In this document: piece after piece, positions 36,874-47,300 of the stretch
How the letters are laid out: the number at the start of each line of letters is the position of its first letter
How positions within the stretch are numbered: position 1 is the stretch's first letter
Assembly: GCA_024867545.1 (NCBI GenBank)
Contig: JANFNE010000033.1
Location: 248,001 to 312,000 of the forward strand
Source of the DNA: Phytopythium helicoides
Lineage: Eukaryota > Oomycota > Peronosporomycetes > Pythiales > Pythiaceae
DNA: 64,000 bases
Direction of reading: 5' to 3'
Program-made: the position numbers and the translations under genes
The notes under the pieces: model-generated
Told to the model about the DNA's origin: nothing
Databases searched by the model: none
Seen by the model: the letters and a program-made list of their open reading frames with translations, nothing else

Positions 36874-37559
36874 AACCAAACATTCACTCCAACAAACAAA
36901 CACTAACGCAAACAAACACAAACACACAACACACAACACACAACACACAAACGCAAACGCAAACACACATCACACACACAAACACATTCACACATATTCA
37001 CACACATACACACTCCCTACTTCCCTCCTCACATACACATGGCTTTCCATATACACGTATACTTACATCTATACCCACACCCATTACAAAACACACACCT
37101 ACACACAAACACAACAACGCCAACAACGCCAACAACCAAACAACCAAACAACCAAACAACCAAACAAGACAAATAACATGAAAACAAAAGACACGAAACC
37201 CAACCAACGAACATACTCACACACACGCACAAAAACACACTACCGAAACGACGCCATCACATGACATGACATGAAAAACAGAAAACAAGAAGAAGAAGAA
37301 GAAGAAGAAGAAGAAGAGAAAGAAGAAGACGTTTATGATGATGATGAAAAAGCGAAAAGAAGAGAAAAGAAAAGGGAGCAACAACATGAAAACAACATGA
37401 AAACAACAGAAACAACAACAATAACACATATCACGAGAAGAAGATATGTACAAAGAAAGACAGGGAGATGAAAACAAGAAGAAACACGCACAAAAAGAAG
37501 AAGAAGAAAACAACAAGCGAAAGAAAATGAAGAAGAAAATGAAGAAGAAGAAAAGAGAA

Positions 37560-37570
37560 TGCCGCGACCC

Positions 37571-37628
<58 letters not shown>

Positions 37629-37632
37629 AGGC
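37560..37632 (-). tRNA. tRNA-Phe(GAA), copy 3
   Basis: Identical 73-bp gene. The 3' pyrimidine tract is short here (TTCTCTTTTCTTCTTC). Confidence 0.93.
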
Positions 37633-38360
37633 AACCAAACATTCACTCCAACAAACAAACACTAACGCAAACAAACACAAACACGCAACACACAACATAC
37701 ACAACATACACAACATACACAACACACATCACACACACAAACACATTCACACATATTCACACACATACACACTCCCTACTTCCCTCCTCACATACACATG
37801 GCTTTCCATATACACGTATACTTACATCTATACCCACACCCATTACAAAACACACACCTACACACAAACACAACAACGCCAACAACGCCAACAACCAAAC
37901 AACCAAACAACCAAACAACCAAACAAGACAAATAACATGAAAACAAAAGATACGAAACCCAACCAACGAACATACTCACACACACGCACAAAAACACACT
38001 ACCGAAACGACGCCATCACATGACATGACATGAAAAACAGAAAACAAGAAGAAGAAGAAGAAGAAGAAGAAGAAGAGAAAGAAGAAGACGTTTATGATGA
38101 TGATGAAAAAGTGAAAAGAAGAGAAAAGAAAAGGGAGCAACAACATGAAAACAACATGAAAACAACAGAAACAACAACAATAACACATATCACGAGAAGA
38201 AGATATGTACAAAGAAAGACAGGGAGATGAAAACAAGAAGAAACACGCACAAAAAGAAGAAGAAGAAAACAACAAGCGAAAGAAAATGAAGAAGAAAAGA
38301 AGAAAAGAAGAAAAGAAGAAAAGAAGAAAAGAAGAAAAGAAGAAAAGAAGAAAAGAGAAT

Positions 38361-38374
38361 AGAGGTTTTTAGCA
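38361..38374 (+). repeat. Harbinger left terminal inverted repeat
   Basis: agaggtttttagca, a perfect complement of 40793-40806. Confidence 0.92.
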
Positions 38375-38586
38375 GAACCGAAAAGTTGCTTTGTTCGGTT
38401 TGACCAGATGGCGATCTGGCACTTGAACCGAAAAAACGAACCGTCAAGACCACTGGGAACCGTCCAAAGTTGGAACATTTTGCGGTTGATAAATTAAAAG
38501 TTACGGTTTCGATGGCATAGCTAAATCGTCGTCTTCGTCCTCTAAATCGGTTGTTTAGATCAGAACGCAGGAGGCAAGCAAGCGGC

Positions 38587-39786
38587 ATGGCTGGCACGAG
38601 AGGCAGCGAAGAAATGGGCGGTGCGGCCTGCCTAGCAATGGATAACGAGATCAAATGGATTTGTCGTTCGATGACGCGTGGTGTTGGGCGGTACTCGAAG
38701 AGCGCGTATCTCTTTCAACGTTGGATTGCAGCTCAAGAGGATGGCGAGACAGTCGAGGCTGTGATTATTTTTGCTACTCTTGCTGCTGAGTCTCCAGCGC
38801 AACCACCAGCTCGGGTACCGTTCAATTTTAATGCACTCAGTGATGAGACCTGCGTTCAATGTTTTCGGTTCAACAAGAGCGAAATTTGTACCTTGGTAGA
38901 CCTGATGGGCTTACAAGATATCACTACAAGAGAACGCACAAAAGCCTCTCCGATTATGGCAATCTGTGTTGTGCTGTATCGGCTTGCCGTTTCTGCCCGA
39001 TGGATCGATCTAGAAGGGTTTTTTGGTCGCTCTTCAAGCGGACTTTCCAACATCTTCTTGCATACAATTGACTACATTGACGCGCGATATTATGAGCGGC
39101 TATCGTTCTGTGGCAAAATCATTGGACCTCGTTTGAATTCGTATGCAGAAGCAATCTTCGAAGCAGGAGCTCCATACACAAACCTTTGGGGATTCATTGA
39201 CGGGACTGTTCGGGGAATATGCCGCCCTCAGCCGCGAAAAGTGAGTGGTAAACGCAAGTACATGAGCCAACAGTCCGTATACAATGGACACAAACGCAAG
39301 CATGCTCTCAAATTTCAGTCGGTTGTTACCCCTGACGGTCTGATAGCACATCTTTTCGGCCCGTTTCCGGGTCGCAACCATGACATTAAAATGTACACTA
39401 AATCGGGACTCACCGAGTTCATCAGATCAGACACGCGCTTTCGTGATTTCCGCGTCTTTGGCGACTGTGCGTACGGTCGTGACGATGTGTTGCTATGCCC
39501 ATTTGATGGTGCAGTGGGGAATCTAACACCACCACAACAGCAGATCAACAGTCAGATGAGTAAAGTTCGTGTCTCTGTTGAATGGCCGTACGGGCAAATA
39601 ATTTCCTACTGGAAGATGCTAGACGTCAAGTCTAATCTTCGTGTTGGTGTTCAACCTGTCGGCCAAATGTATCGAGTTGCTGCTCTGTTAACGAATTGTA
39701 TCACATGCTTCCATGGTGGTAGCACTACAAGTGATTACTTCAATCTCAAGCCGCCTGATATCAGCGAGTATTTGCGGTTGGATTGA
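38587..39786 (+). CDS. Harbinger transposase (DDE_4 / HARBI1-like)
   Basis: 399 aa from the first in-frame ATG; the open frame extends upstream to 38551 but only with a TTG. The protein catalyses cut-and-paste transposition in the nucleus, usually with the Myb-like partner. The catalytic triad is visible: D205 in FIDGT, D293 in GDCAYG, E332 in VEWPYG. Between the first two lie YNGHKRKHALKFQ and the FGPFPGRNHD motif, classic for this superfamily. The N-terminal ~120 residues, with QCFRFNKSEICTLVDLMGL, form the usual helix-turn-helix-like part. Length (~400 aa) fits a complete protein with no stops. It is convergent with the minus-strand gene starting 47 bp downstream. Expected to be active unless the shifted partner gene prevents it. 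Confidence 0.93.
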   Translation: MAGTRGSEEMGGAACLAMDNEIKWICRSMTRGVGRYSKSAYLFQRWIAAQEDGETVEAVIIFATLAAESPAQPPARVPFNFNALSDETCVQCFRFNKSEICTLVDLMGLQDITTRERTKASPIMAICVVLYRLAVSARWIDLEGFFGRSSSGLSNIFLHTIDYIDARYYERLSFCGKIIGPRLNSYAEAIFEAGAPYTNLWGFIDGTVRGICRPQPRKVSGKRKYMSQQSVYNGHKRKHALKFQSVVTPDGLIAHLFGPFPGRNHDIKMYTKSGLTEFIRSDTRFRDFRVFGDCAYGRDDVLLCPFDGAVGNLTPPQQQINSQMSKVRVSVEWPYGQIISYWKMLDVKSNLRVGVQPVGQMYRVAALLTNCITCFHGGSTTSDYFNLKPPDISEYLRLD

Positions 39787-39833
39787 ATGCAGTGGATTAA
39801 AACATGCAAAAGAGACTAGTCATGCAAAAGATC

Positions 39834-40644
39834 CTAGTCATTCTTTGCTAGTGCTGAGCTGAATAACTTCGCGCACTCGAGGATCAGAGCTCGATTGCTC
39901 TGCTGGACTCGCTCTTCAAACCGGAGTCGGTCTTCAGCTATTTTTTTGTCGAAATGTAAGCGCTGCTCAAATTGTTGTTGGGCTTGCTGTAGCTCTCGCT
40001 CCCGTAGCTCTAGGTTCAACTTTTGACGCTTTTCTTGCCTCCTCACCTCTTCCAAAAACGCGTTTGAACGCTTCGCAGGCGTCCGCGAGGATGAGCGAGT
40101 AGACGTGCTTGAGATCGTGCTTCCAGAGTCACTATCAGCATCATTGTCGTCTTCTGATCCCAAAGAGTTGCGTTTAGCGCGTCGCCGAGTGCTCTCCTGC
40201 ACAATTGCCTCCGCGCACCGAGCTAGATCTTCCTCTTTTTTTTTGCTTCTTGTCTTTCACTGCTTGAGTGTTGGTTTTGTGTGCCTGCTCAAGGGAAATG
40301 TATTCCAGTACATACCCATCCCTTTCAGTGTAGTGACTTTGCACATTGACAGCATCCAACGAGTGCTCAACGCCACTTTCAATACGCGCAGCACTCTCAA
40401 CCTCCTGACAGGTCTTTTTAAGCAGCTTAAGCCGATCACGTATCTGCTTTGCATTCAATTCCACACCGATAGCGGTCGACAAGCACTTTGCCACCTCCTC
40501 CCACACAGCAACAGTCGTTCCACGTGGTGCTGAGAACGGCTTCAAGCGCAAAAGCTCCCGCATCATCTCCTTGTCATGCTCCTCCGAGAAGCGAAACACC
40601 ATAGTTTGATCGAATCGGAGCAATACTGAAGTGACTGGAGGCAT
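39834..40644 (-). CDS. Harbinger Myb/SANT-like DNA-binding protein (frameshifted in A9 run)
   Basis: The N-terminal open part (40644 down to 40174, 156 aa) has a trihelical Myb/SANT-like domain at ~18-85: FSEEHDKEMMRELLRLKPF, a central VWEEVAKCL helix and a QIRDRLKLLKK recognition-type helix. The C-terminal part (40202 down to 39834) is in another frame and is a Gln/Arg/Glu coiled coil (about 60 residues) ending in LAKND. The two join if one base is gained or lost in the nine-A run at about 40236-40244, giving ~270 aa. In this superfamily such a protein escorts the transposase and binds the element's ends. The shift may be a real lesion, slippage or a sequencing error. Confidence 0.8.
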
Positions 40645-40792
40645 TGCGCGGGTGCTGGTGTCTAAAACGGGTCCTTATTTTTACCTCGTCAACATCTGCA
40701 ACAACTGGTCTAGTGAACGCGATGCTAAAAGTAGGTTAGCGTTTGGTGGGTTTGCAGTGGTGAACCGTTCGAAGAACCCACCAGTTCGCGCT

Positions 40793-40806
40793 TGCTAAAA
40801 ACCTCT
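40793..40806 (-). repeat. Harbinger right terminal inverted repeat
   Basis: tgctaaaaacctct, the complement of the left end. On the minus strand its GGTTTTTAGC lies just 3' of the adjacent tRNA gene and supplies a T5 run. Confidence 0.92.
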
Positions 40807-40808
40807 AA

Positions 40809-40819
40809 TGCCGCGACCC

Positions 40820-40877
<58 letters not shown>

Positions 40878-40881
40878 AGGC
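40809..40881 (-). tRNA. tRNA-Phe(GAA), copy 4, abutting the Harbinger end
   Basis: Identical 73-bp gene. Its first plus-strand base is the last base of the aat target duplication, so the tRNA body is intact but its original pyrimidine-rich 3' trailer now lies 2.4 kb away, at 38360 and below. The transposon's TTTTT run is the nearest possible Pol III terminator. Confidence 0.92.
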
Positions 40882-41114
40882 AACCAAACATTCACTCCAA
40901 CAAACAAACACTAACGCAAACAAACACAAACACACAACACACAAACGCAAACGCAAACGCAAACGCAAACACACAACACACACAACATACACAACATACA
41001 CAACACACATCACACACACAAACACATTCACACATATTCACACACATACACACTCCCTACTTCCCTCCTCACATACACATGGCTTTCCATATACACGTAT
41101 ACTTACATCTATAC
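40882..41114. repeat. tRNA-array spacer left of the gypsy element
   Basis: Normal A/C-rich spacer (with the (CAAACG)n variant also seen at ~57835) up to acttacatctatac, where the LTR element begins. It continues after the element at 57188 with atacccacaccc. Confidence 0.92.
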
Positions 41115-41984
41115 TGTGGTGTAGCTAAATTACCTCCGATAGCCAGGCCAGCGTGAAAGCTGCAGAAGATTTTACCAGGTGTGACCAGACAGCACTAGGG
41201 CTTCCTGGTAGTCAAGATGATACTTCCAGGTAGTCATAAAAGATATTACAGACATAGGCATACTGGCCTCATCCGGCGGCGCTTCAGCCGGGGTGCCGAG
41301 CGGACGCGAAGGAGCGTGAAGCACCGTCGAGCGCGAAGGGTTGCAAGGTGGATTGCATAGAGGAAGGTCGCTTCACTTGCATATTGTATATGAGGACCGC
41401 CAAGAGTCGGCTAGGAGAAAGAAACGGCCATGCGCCGCTAGGAAACATTTAAATAGAGCAGAATCTTCCGGGTCTCCAACAAGCGCCGAGCGCCAACGAG
41501 GTGGGTAGGCGTAGACGTGGTTGATGGCTGCCGTGGGAACCTTTAGCAGGTGAAAGCTTGTGAGGGGACCACCGCGGCAGGCCAAGAGACGTGTGTGGTG
41601 CATAGGAAGAGAGGCCTGCGAAGTCCTAGCTGAGATCTAGGCGGTGATCGCTAGCTGGGGGTTCATTTCTGCCTCTAGCGGCTCGTAAACAGCGCGTGAG
41701 CGCTAGCTGCCACTCTTTAGTGGGGCTACGAGTTTTTGTGACGTATATATCTGTGTGTTGGTGCGGAGCCCTTTGCTCGTGGGCTCTGTATCGTTAGCTG
41801 GCACACCTGCTGGTGGTATTCACCAGAACGCAACCCGGTCAGAATAGGGCAAGGACTCTAACGGGGAGACCAACGTCTGTCGGTCTAATCGGCGGGTCCA
41901 CGCTTAAAAAGGCTGCTGTCGTTGACGGTGGCTGTTGTGTGGATTGGAGGTAGGTGTACACCAAATACTAATCGCAATATCACA
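41115..41984 (+). repeat. 5' LTR of the gypsy element
   Basis: 870 bp, TGTGGTGTAG to AATATCACA. Pairs with 56319-57187 and with the solo LTR at 30057-30924. An antisense frame of 76 codons is open in all three, but only because the LTR is conserved as DNA. Confidence 0.96.
41741..41750 (+). promoter_or_regulatory. TATA-like element in the LTR
   Basis: tgacgtatatat within the LTR, followed by ctgtgtgttggtgcgg. The position, ~235 bp before the LTR end, suits a Pol II promoter for the genomic transcript. The 3' LTR has the same motif at about 56942-56951. Activity is inferred. Confidence 0.4.
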
Positions 41985-41986
41985 AC

Positions 41987-42004
41987 TGGTGCGCATGCCC
42001 GGAT
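41987..42004 (+). other. Primer-binding site
   Basis: tggtgcgcatgcccggat lies two bases after the 5' LTR. Its complement ends ...CCGGG-CATGCGC-A-CCA, exactly the layout of a tRNA 3' end (5-nt T stem, 7-nt acceptor strand, discriminator, CCA). The tRNA is not identified; it is not the tRNA-Phe of this window. Confidence 0.65.
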
Positions 42005-42081
42005 TGTGCTCTGGTTGTTTGCTTCCTACAGGTCCGCCAGCTAACAAAAACAACCAACAAGTACGAGCGAGAGAGAGAGAG

Positions 42082-44314
42082 ATGGTCAAGGCAAAATTCA
42101 GTGCGAACACTCCAGCTACGCCAGTCAAGGGTTCGAGTTCGGCGACGGCCGGAGTTTCATCCAAGGCAGGCTCAGCTAGCGTGGCCAACCCGACGGGGAA
42201 GAGCGCGTCAACTGGGAGTGGCGACGAGAGTGACCACTGGGAGGGTCGCCTTGACGAAGATGAAGAAATGGAAGAAGAGAAGGCCACGGTGACAAGTGGC
42301 AAAGCAACAGGGGTGAAGTCGAGGGGACGTTCAACCAGCCAAGCGAAGGCAGGTGGAATGACTCGCGACGAATTTTACTACGCGGGCACCGATGTTCCAG
42401 CTAACACCCCAGCTGCAAACAAGGTGGTTGGCCGAACGGTCAACATGATGTGGAAATCCCCGTGGATGAGGCTCTTTGAGCCTGAACTGGTTCTTCATCC
42501 GGACTATCCCGCCCTCTGGAAGGAAATTTGGACTCACATTGACGAAGTTGGGATCCGGAAGGTGGCCGAAAACACCATCGAGGTGCTGAGGTGCCTTGGA
42601 TGCAAGGTAGGAAGAGTGCCGCATCAAACTGAACTAGACGAGATCAAGATACAAGATGCGCGCTGGGAGCTGGGTTCGTGGAAGCTGCAAATTCTTCAAG
42701 CTTTAGGATGGACGACCGAGCGTGGTCCCCATGGAATGCCTCCACCGAGCACGGCAAAATCCCAGCTGGCGATGCCAACGAGCGCGAATCAGCCCACACC
42801 AGATACTGTTGGACCAACCGCGCAGAAAGCTACCCAAAGGCTTGCAATAGCTTCACCAGATGAGACAGAGCTCAAGCCAACACGTCTGGACTTCAACACG
42901 CCAAGCATCAACAGCGGTAGTAACCATGGCGGTAACACCTCATCCGGCTTCTTAGGGAAAGGATCACACCCATCGGTACTCAGTGTATCGATGATGGATG
43001 TGGATAGCGACGACGACTACAACCCGATGGATCAATTCCAAGAGTTGCGCGAAATGGCCTCCAACAACTATCAACGAGCAGGTTCAGCTGGAAACACAAT
43101 GATGGTAAGCACTCCGGTGCCGCTCGACAAGATCGAGCTCTTCTACGGCGATCGAAACCGCAGTGATGAAGCGATGACCTGGCTGAAGACTTTTGTAGTA
43201 ACAATGAAGATGACTCAGCTACCTCCCGATCAATGGATTGCAGCGTTTGAGCTGCGCCTACGCAGTGGAGCTCTGCACTGGTTCAAGCAGTTGAGCAGAC
43301 GCACGTCCCGCAAGTGGGAACTGTTGTCGGAAGCCTTTATCCGTTACTATGGCGTCAGACGGTCGACAACCGCCGAAACTCAGTATTACAACGCTCATCG
43401 CCGGAGCAATGAACACATTCTGGACTACTTACTCCGCCTAAACCACTACGCAAGGCGTGCAAAGGTCAATTACAGCAAGAGCGAGCGCGGGAAAGAGCAC
43501 ATCCGCCAATTCCTGTCCACATGCGGTGATGATGAGCTAATGGATCGATTCTACTATATGCAACTGGCAGATGTAGATCAACTCGGTGATATGATCCGCA
43601 TGAAGCTGCACGGAGACGAATCTAAACGACGCCGAGGAGGCTCAAGCCGCTCCCGTGAGGCCAGTTCGCGGGATGAGAGCTCTCGCCGCGATCGCCACCG
43701 GGATGACTCCCGACATCAGCCGCGAGTCACTCTGGCTGATGCTTCACTGGACGATTTAAGAGGAGATACGCGCTCGAGAGGAGGAATACACTTTCCGCAG
43801 TCGCGGACCAGCTACAAGTGCAAATCCCAGTCAGTGGCGCGCACACGATCGCTACATTGATGACTATTCGGACGATGAAGACGAGGACGATCACTATCTA
43901 GACTCGGCACAAGCGGAGGAAAACGACCGTCGTCCGGATGGAAATGATCCCGACTCTCGGCGGACGAATGAATACCGCCGACAAACCGACAGAGCTTATC
44001 CGGGACAAAGAAGCCCCTACAATCCTCAGCTAGCGCAGTATGGGCGCGGTCAATACGGGCAATACAACTCCCAATACCCTCGCAGCCCTCGACGGGACAA
44101 TTATCAGCCAGATATAATCTGCGGTGCATGCGGTGGCAAGAACCACCACGCACACGAATGTCGCAAGCGCTGTCCAGCTTGCGGACTCGTCCACCGACCT
44201 GGTGAGTGCGAGAAAATGCAGCAAATGTCGGCTCTGATGAAGTTTGTAGCGCGAAAGTTCAAGGATGACGACTTACCAGATGAGATCAAGGAGATCCGAG
44301 GCCATTTAAACTAG
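42082..44314 (+). CDS. Gypsy Gag, frameshifted before the zinc knuckles
   Basis: Forms the virus-like particle and binds element RNA. The start MVKAKFSANT at 42082 is preferred because the earlier in-frame ATG (41995) lies in the primer site. The first frame runs to a TGA at 43858. A capsid-like retrotransposon gag domain lies at ~350-530 (WLKTFVVTMKMTQLP, ALHWFKQLSR), then an Arg/Ser/Asp-rich region. The nucleocapsid part is in the +1 frame (open from about 43758, stop TAG 44312-44314) with two CCHC knuckles: CGACGGKNHHAHEC and CPACGLVHRPGEC. The switch must lie between ~43758 and 43857; it may be a 1-base lesion or programmed shifting. Pol begins 62 bp later, in the first frame. Confidence 0.85.
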
Positions 44315-44376
44315 CAAGCCCGCCAACTGCAACTGGGTTGGTCACCAGCGGGCTGCCACAGTTATCTGAGCCTGTG

Positions 44377-47300
44377 ATGGAAGCACACTATGTGTGTGCC
44401 TATCTGGGTGATGAAAAATGGCTGGATGAGTCGTCAGATGATAAGAGAAGTGAACAATGTGGGAAAAATGAAGAGAGAAGTGACCGCGACTGCGCAAATG
44501 AGAATGCGCAAGTGTGGAAGTTGTTTGAGAAGGGTGCCAGAGCACCGGATGAGACTAGAGTGTCGAAAAATGGCGCAGGAATGAGTTTGAGGTGTGCCAC
44601 AGTCAGACAAGACGATGGAAGTCGGTCTGGTTGGGGCAATGGAGGTGAATTGAAGAAGATGGTGCTTCACGCGAACGAAGTGCGTGGTTGGTGGTCGCAG
44701 AAGAAGTTTGATCGAAGAATCAGGATGCGTGCATTAATCTCCGGTGCCATTAATGACCAGAGAACACGGATATTGCTGGATACAGGAGCAAACATCAGCG
44801 TGGTTAGTGCCAAGTTTGCTCGCCAACACCAGCTAAGACGATATGCACGTACCGACAAGAGTGTGAGCGTAAAAGGATTCACCAATGGTCAGCTAGGTAC
44901 TCAAGAGCGCGTTTTGGTGAAAATCACGCTTGGATGGAATGTTGTTTATGCCTTTGAAGTGTGGATTATGGATCACGAAGCAGGTGTTGATGTTGTGCTT
45001 GGTACCGACTTTATGATCCCGGCCGGAGTTCGGTTGGACTTGTTCGATGGAACTGCTCAAGTTCCTGATGAGATTGTGATACCGCTACTAAAAACTGCAA
45101 GTATGAAAGAGAATGAACCAAGAATAGAGGTCACGAGTGGGCCTACACACACAATGCTAATATCAGCACATGAAGTCGAGAGTTTCACTGTTCGGCGAAG
45201 TATGCACCCGTCAGTCGATACTCACGAGTTGTGGGTCCGAAGAACACATAAGCTAGTGCCTACAGTCGTATGGGGCGGACAACATCGTGTAAAGAAGGTG
45301 TTACTCACGAATGTGACGGCAGAGTCATGTTCATGCCCCGCCCACTACGTGTTCTTAGCGTGGGTCCCGATCGGGATGCTGCCTAGGAGCAGTGGGTTTG
45401 TGAGAGTGCGTTCGCGTCGATACACCGACTGGCAGGTGCTAGCATTCGAGTCGGCGCGGGACAAGACGCTGTTGAAGCGTGAACAAGCGATCTACGAAGA
45501 CTGGCTGCGCTCACAGCCGCGCGCAGTTGAGCGCCACGCGTACAGTGTACCGAGGAGCATTCAGCAGCGAGATGGACTCTGGCAGCAAAGACACGCAATG
45601 ATTACTCCCAATGATTGCGCGGAGGAGACGGGCGGACTAGTCCGTCTCCAGGAGGATGGTGAGCGACACGTGAGCGAGATTAACGAATTAATCGAGGAGC
45701 ACAGACGTGCGCCTGGTACCACCGGGGGCAGTCGGGACACGCACCCGGCGATACAGGAAGACGGGGACGAACAGCCCGTCGAAATGGAGCTCGAGAGGCG
45801 GTACCTTGCTGCCGCGCAAGCGGAAATGTCTGCTGAGAGCCTCGACGAAGGCTGTACGTACGAACACGAAGGGAATGAGATAGTATTCGAGGATTACGCC
45901 CACGAGCTCGCGTTTTTGCCCGAGGTTGGTGGTGTAGAAAGCACCGAGCTTGACTATGGGGGTGGAAACGTAGTCAACCCCGACCTGGACGACGATCAAC
46001 AGTGCAGACTGGTGGAGACGCTTCGGAAGCACGAAACGATAATGATAGCGAGCGCCAACGCACTACCGCCACCAGCATACGGTGTCGTGTGTGATATCAA
46101 TGTCGAAGGCCACCCGCCAATCAAGCAGAGATCGCGGCGGGTGCCGCTGAAGTACTTGGGCAAACTGTACGAGCTATTGAAGGGATTATTATCAGCAGGC
46201 TTAATTGCCTTCTCGGATAGAGAATGGGCATCGCCGATTGTGATAGTGCCGAAGAAGAACGGTACTGATATACGCTTGTGCATCGACTATAAGCGAGTCA
46301 ACGCAGTTACAGTGGCGATAGAGTACAGTATGCCGCTAGCTGACGATCTACTCACCGAACTTGAAGCGTACCGATGGTTTTGTTCATTGGACGCAGCTAG
46401 CGGATTCTGGGCGACAATAATGACACTACGAGCACGGAGAATCTCAGCTTTTATCTGCCCATTGGGTCATTTTGAATGGCTGAGAATGCCGTTCGGCCTA
46501 AAAAACGCACCCATGATCTACCAACGGATGATAGATAATGCTCTATGGGGATACGTCCAACCGATCGGCGGATGGGAGTTGTTTGCGGAGAAAGTAGCCA
46601 CGGCTGAGGCTGAAGCCAAGAATCGACGAGACCAAATGACGCAAAACGCAGATGACAGTAATGTGACTCTGCCAAAGTACGAGAAGGACCTCTTGGAGTC
46701 TGGATTGCTGCTCCAAGCTGGCGTATTAGACGATTTGATGAGCCAACCGGAGACGGACATGTTCACACACGGAGAATCAGACCAATCCAATCATGTACCG
46801 GTCTTTGGAAGGCGTTCGTTCGTGGATGACATTTGCTTCGGAGGGGCGACCTTCGATGAATGCTTACATACACTGGATAAGCTGCTCACACGCTTTGAGG
46901 AGTGTCGGATTAGCATCAGCTTCACCAAAAGCCTATTTTGCAAACGAAAGGTGACCTTCCTGTCGCACGTCGTGTCTGATGAGGGGATTGCGGCTGATCC
47001 AAAAAAGCTCGATGGTATCTGTAAGTTGCCATTCCCTACCAGCAAAAAGGGAATGCAGTCATTCCTAGGGGCGTTGAACTACTATAGTCGCTTCATACAG
47101 GACCTACCTGTCTACGGAGGGGTTTTGTACCGGCTGAGAGAGGAAGATTTCGGTCCGAATGGTGATTTGACCACGGCTAAAGCTGCGTTTGAGGTGCTCA
47201 AGAAAAAAGTTGCTGACGCTCCGCTGCTGGTACATTTCAAAGAGGAACAAGACGTGCATGTGATGCTGTACGTCAATAGTTGGGCAATCAGCGGTGCAGT

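Larger units (their letters stand above)
35791..38360. repeat. tRNA-Phe tandem array, left block
   Basis: Three complete units and the start of a fourth, period ~760-795 bp. In plus orientation each unit contains: tRNA (minus strand), an A/C-rich spacer with (CAAACAAAC), (ACATACACA) and (CCAAACAA) runs, a conserved block tccctacttccctcctcaca, a (GAA)n tract, the catgaaaacaacatgaaaac block, and a second A/G-only tract (gaaaagaagaaaag) running to the next tRNA. The block ends at the Harbinger insertion. Confidence 0.95.
38361..40806. mobile_element. Complete PIF/Harbinger DNA transposon
   Basis: 2446 bp bounded by 14-bp perfect inverted repeats (agaggtttttagca at 38361-38374; its complement at 40793-40806) and a 3-bp duplication aat (38358-38360 and 40807-40809). 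It carries the two genes typical of the superfamily, convergently arranged: a DDE transposase on plus and a Myb/SANT-like DNA-binding protein on minus, 47 bp apart. Perfect repeats and an open transposase frame suggest recent activity. It landed exactly at the 3' end of a tRNA-Phe gene. Confidence 0.95.

Noticed and set aside
41373..41603. 76-codon antisense frame inside all three LTRs
   Set aside because: LTR conservation explains it; no domain and no flanking gene structure.
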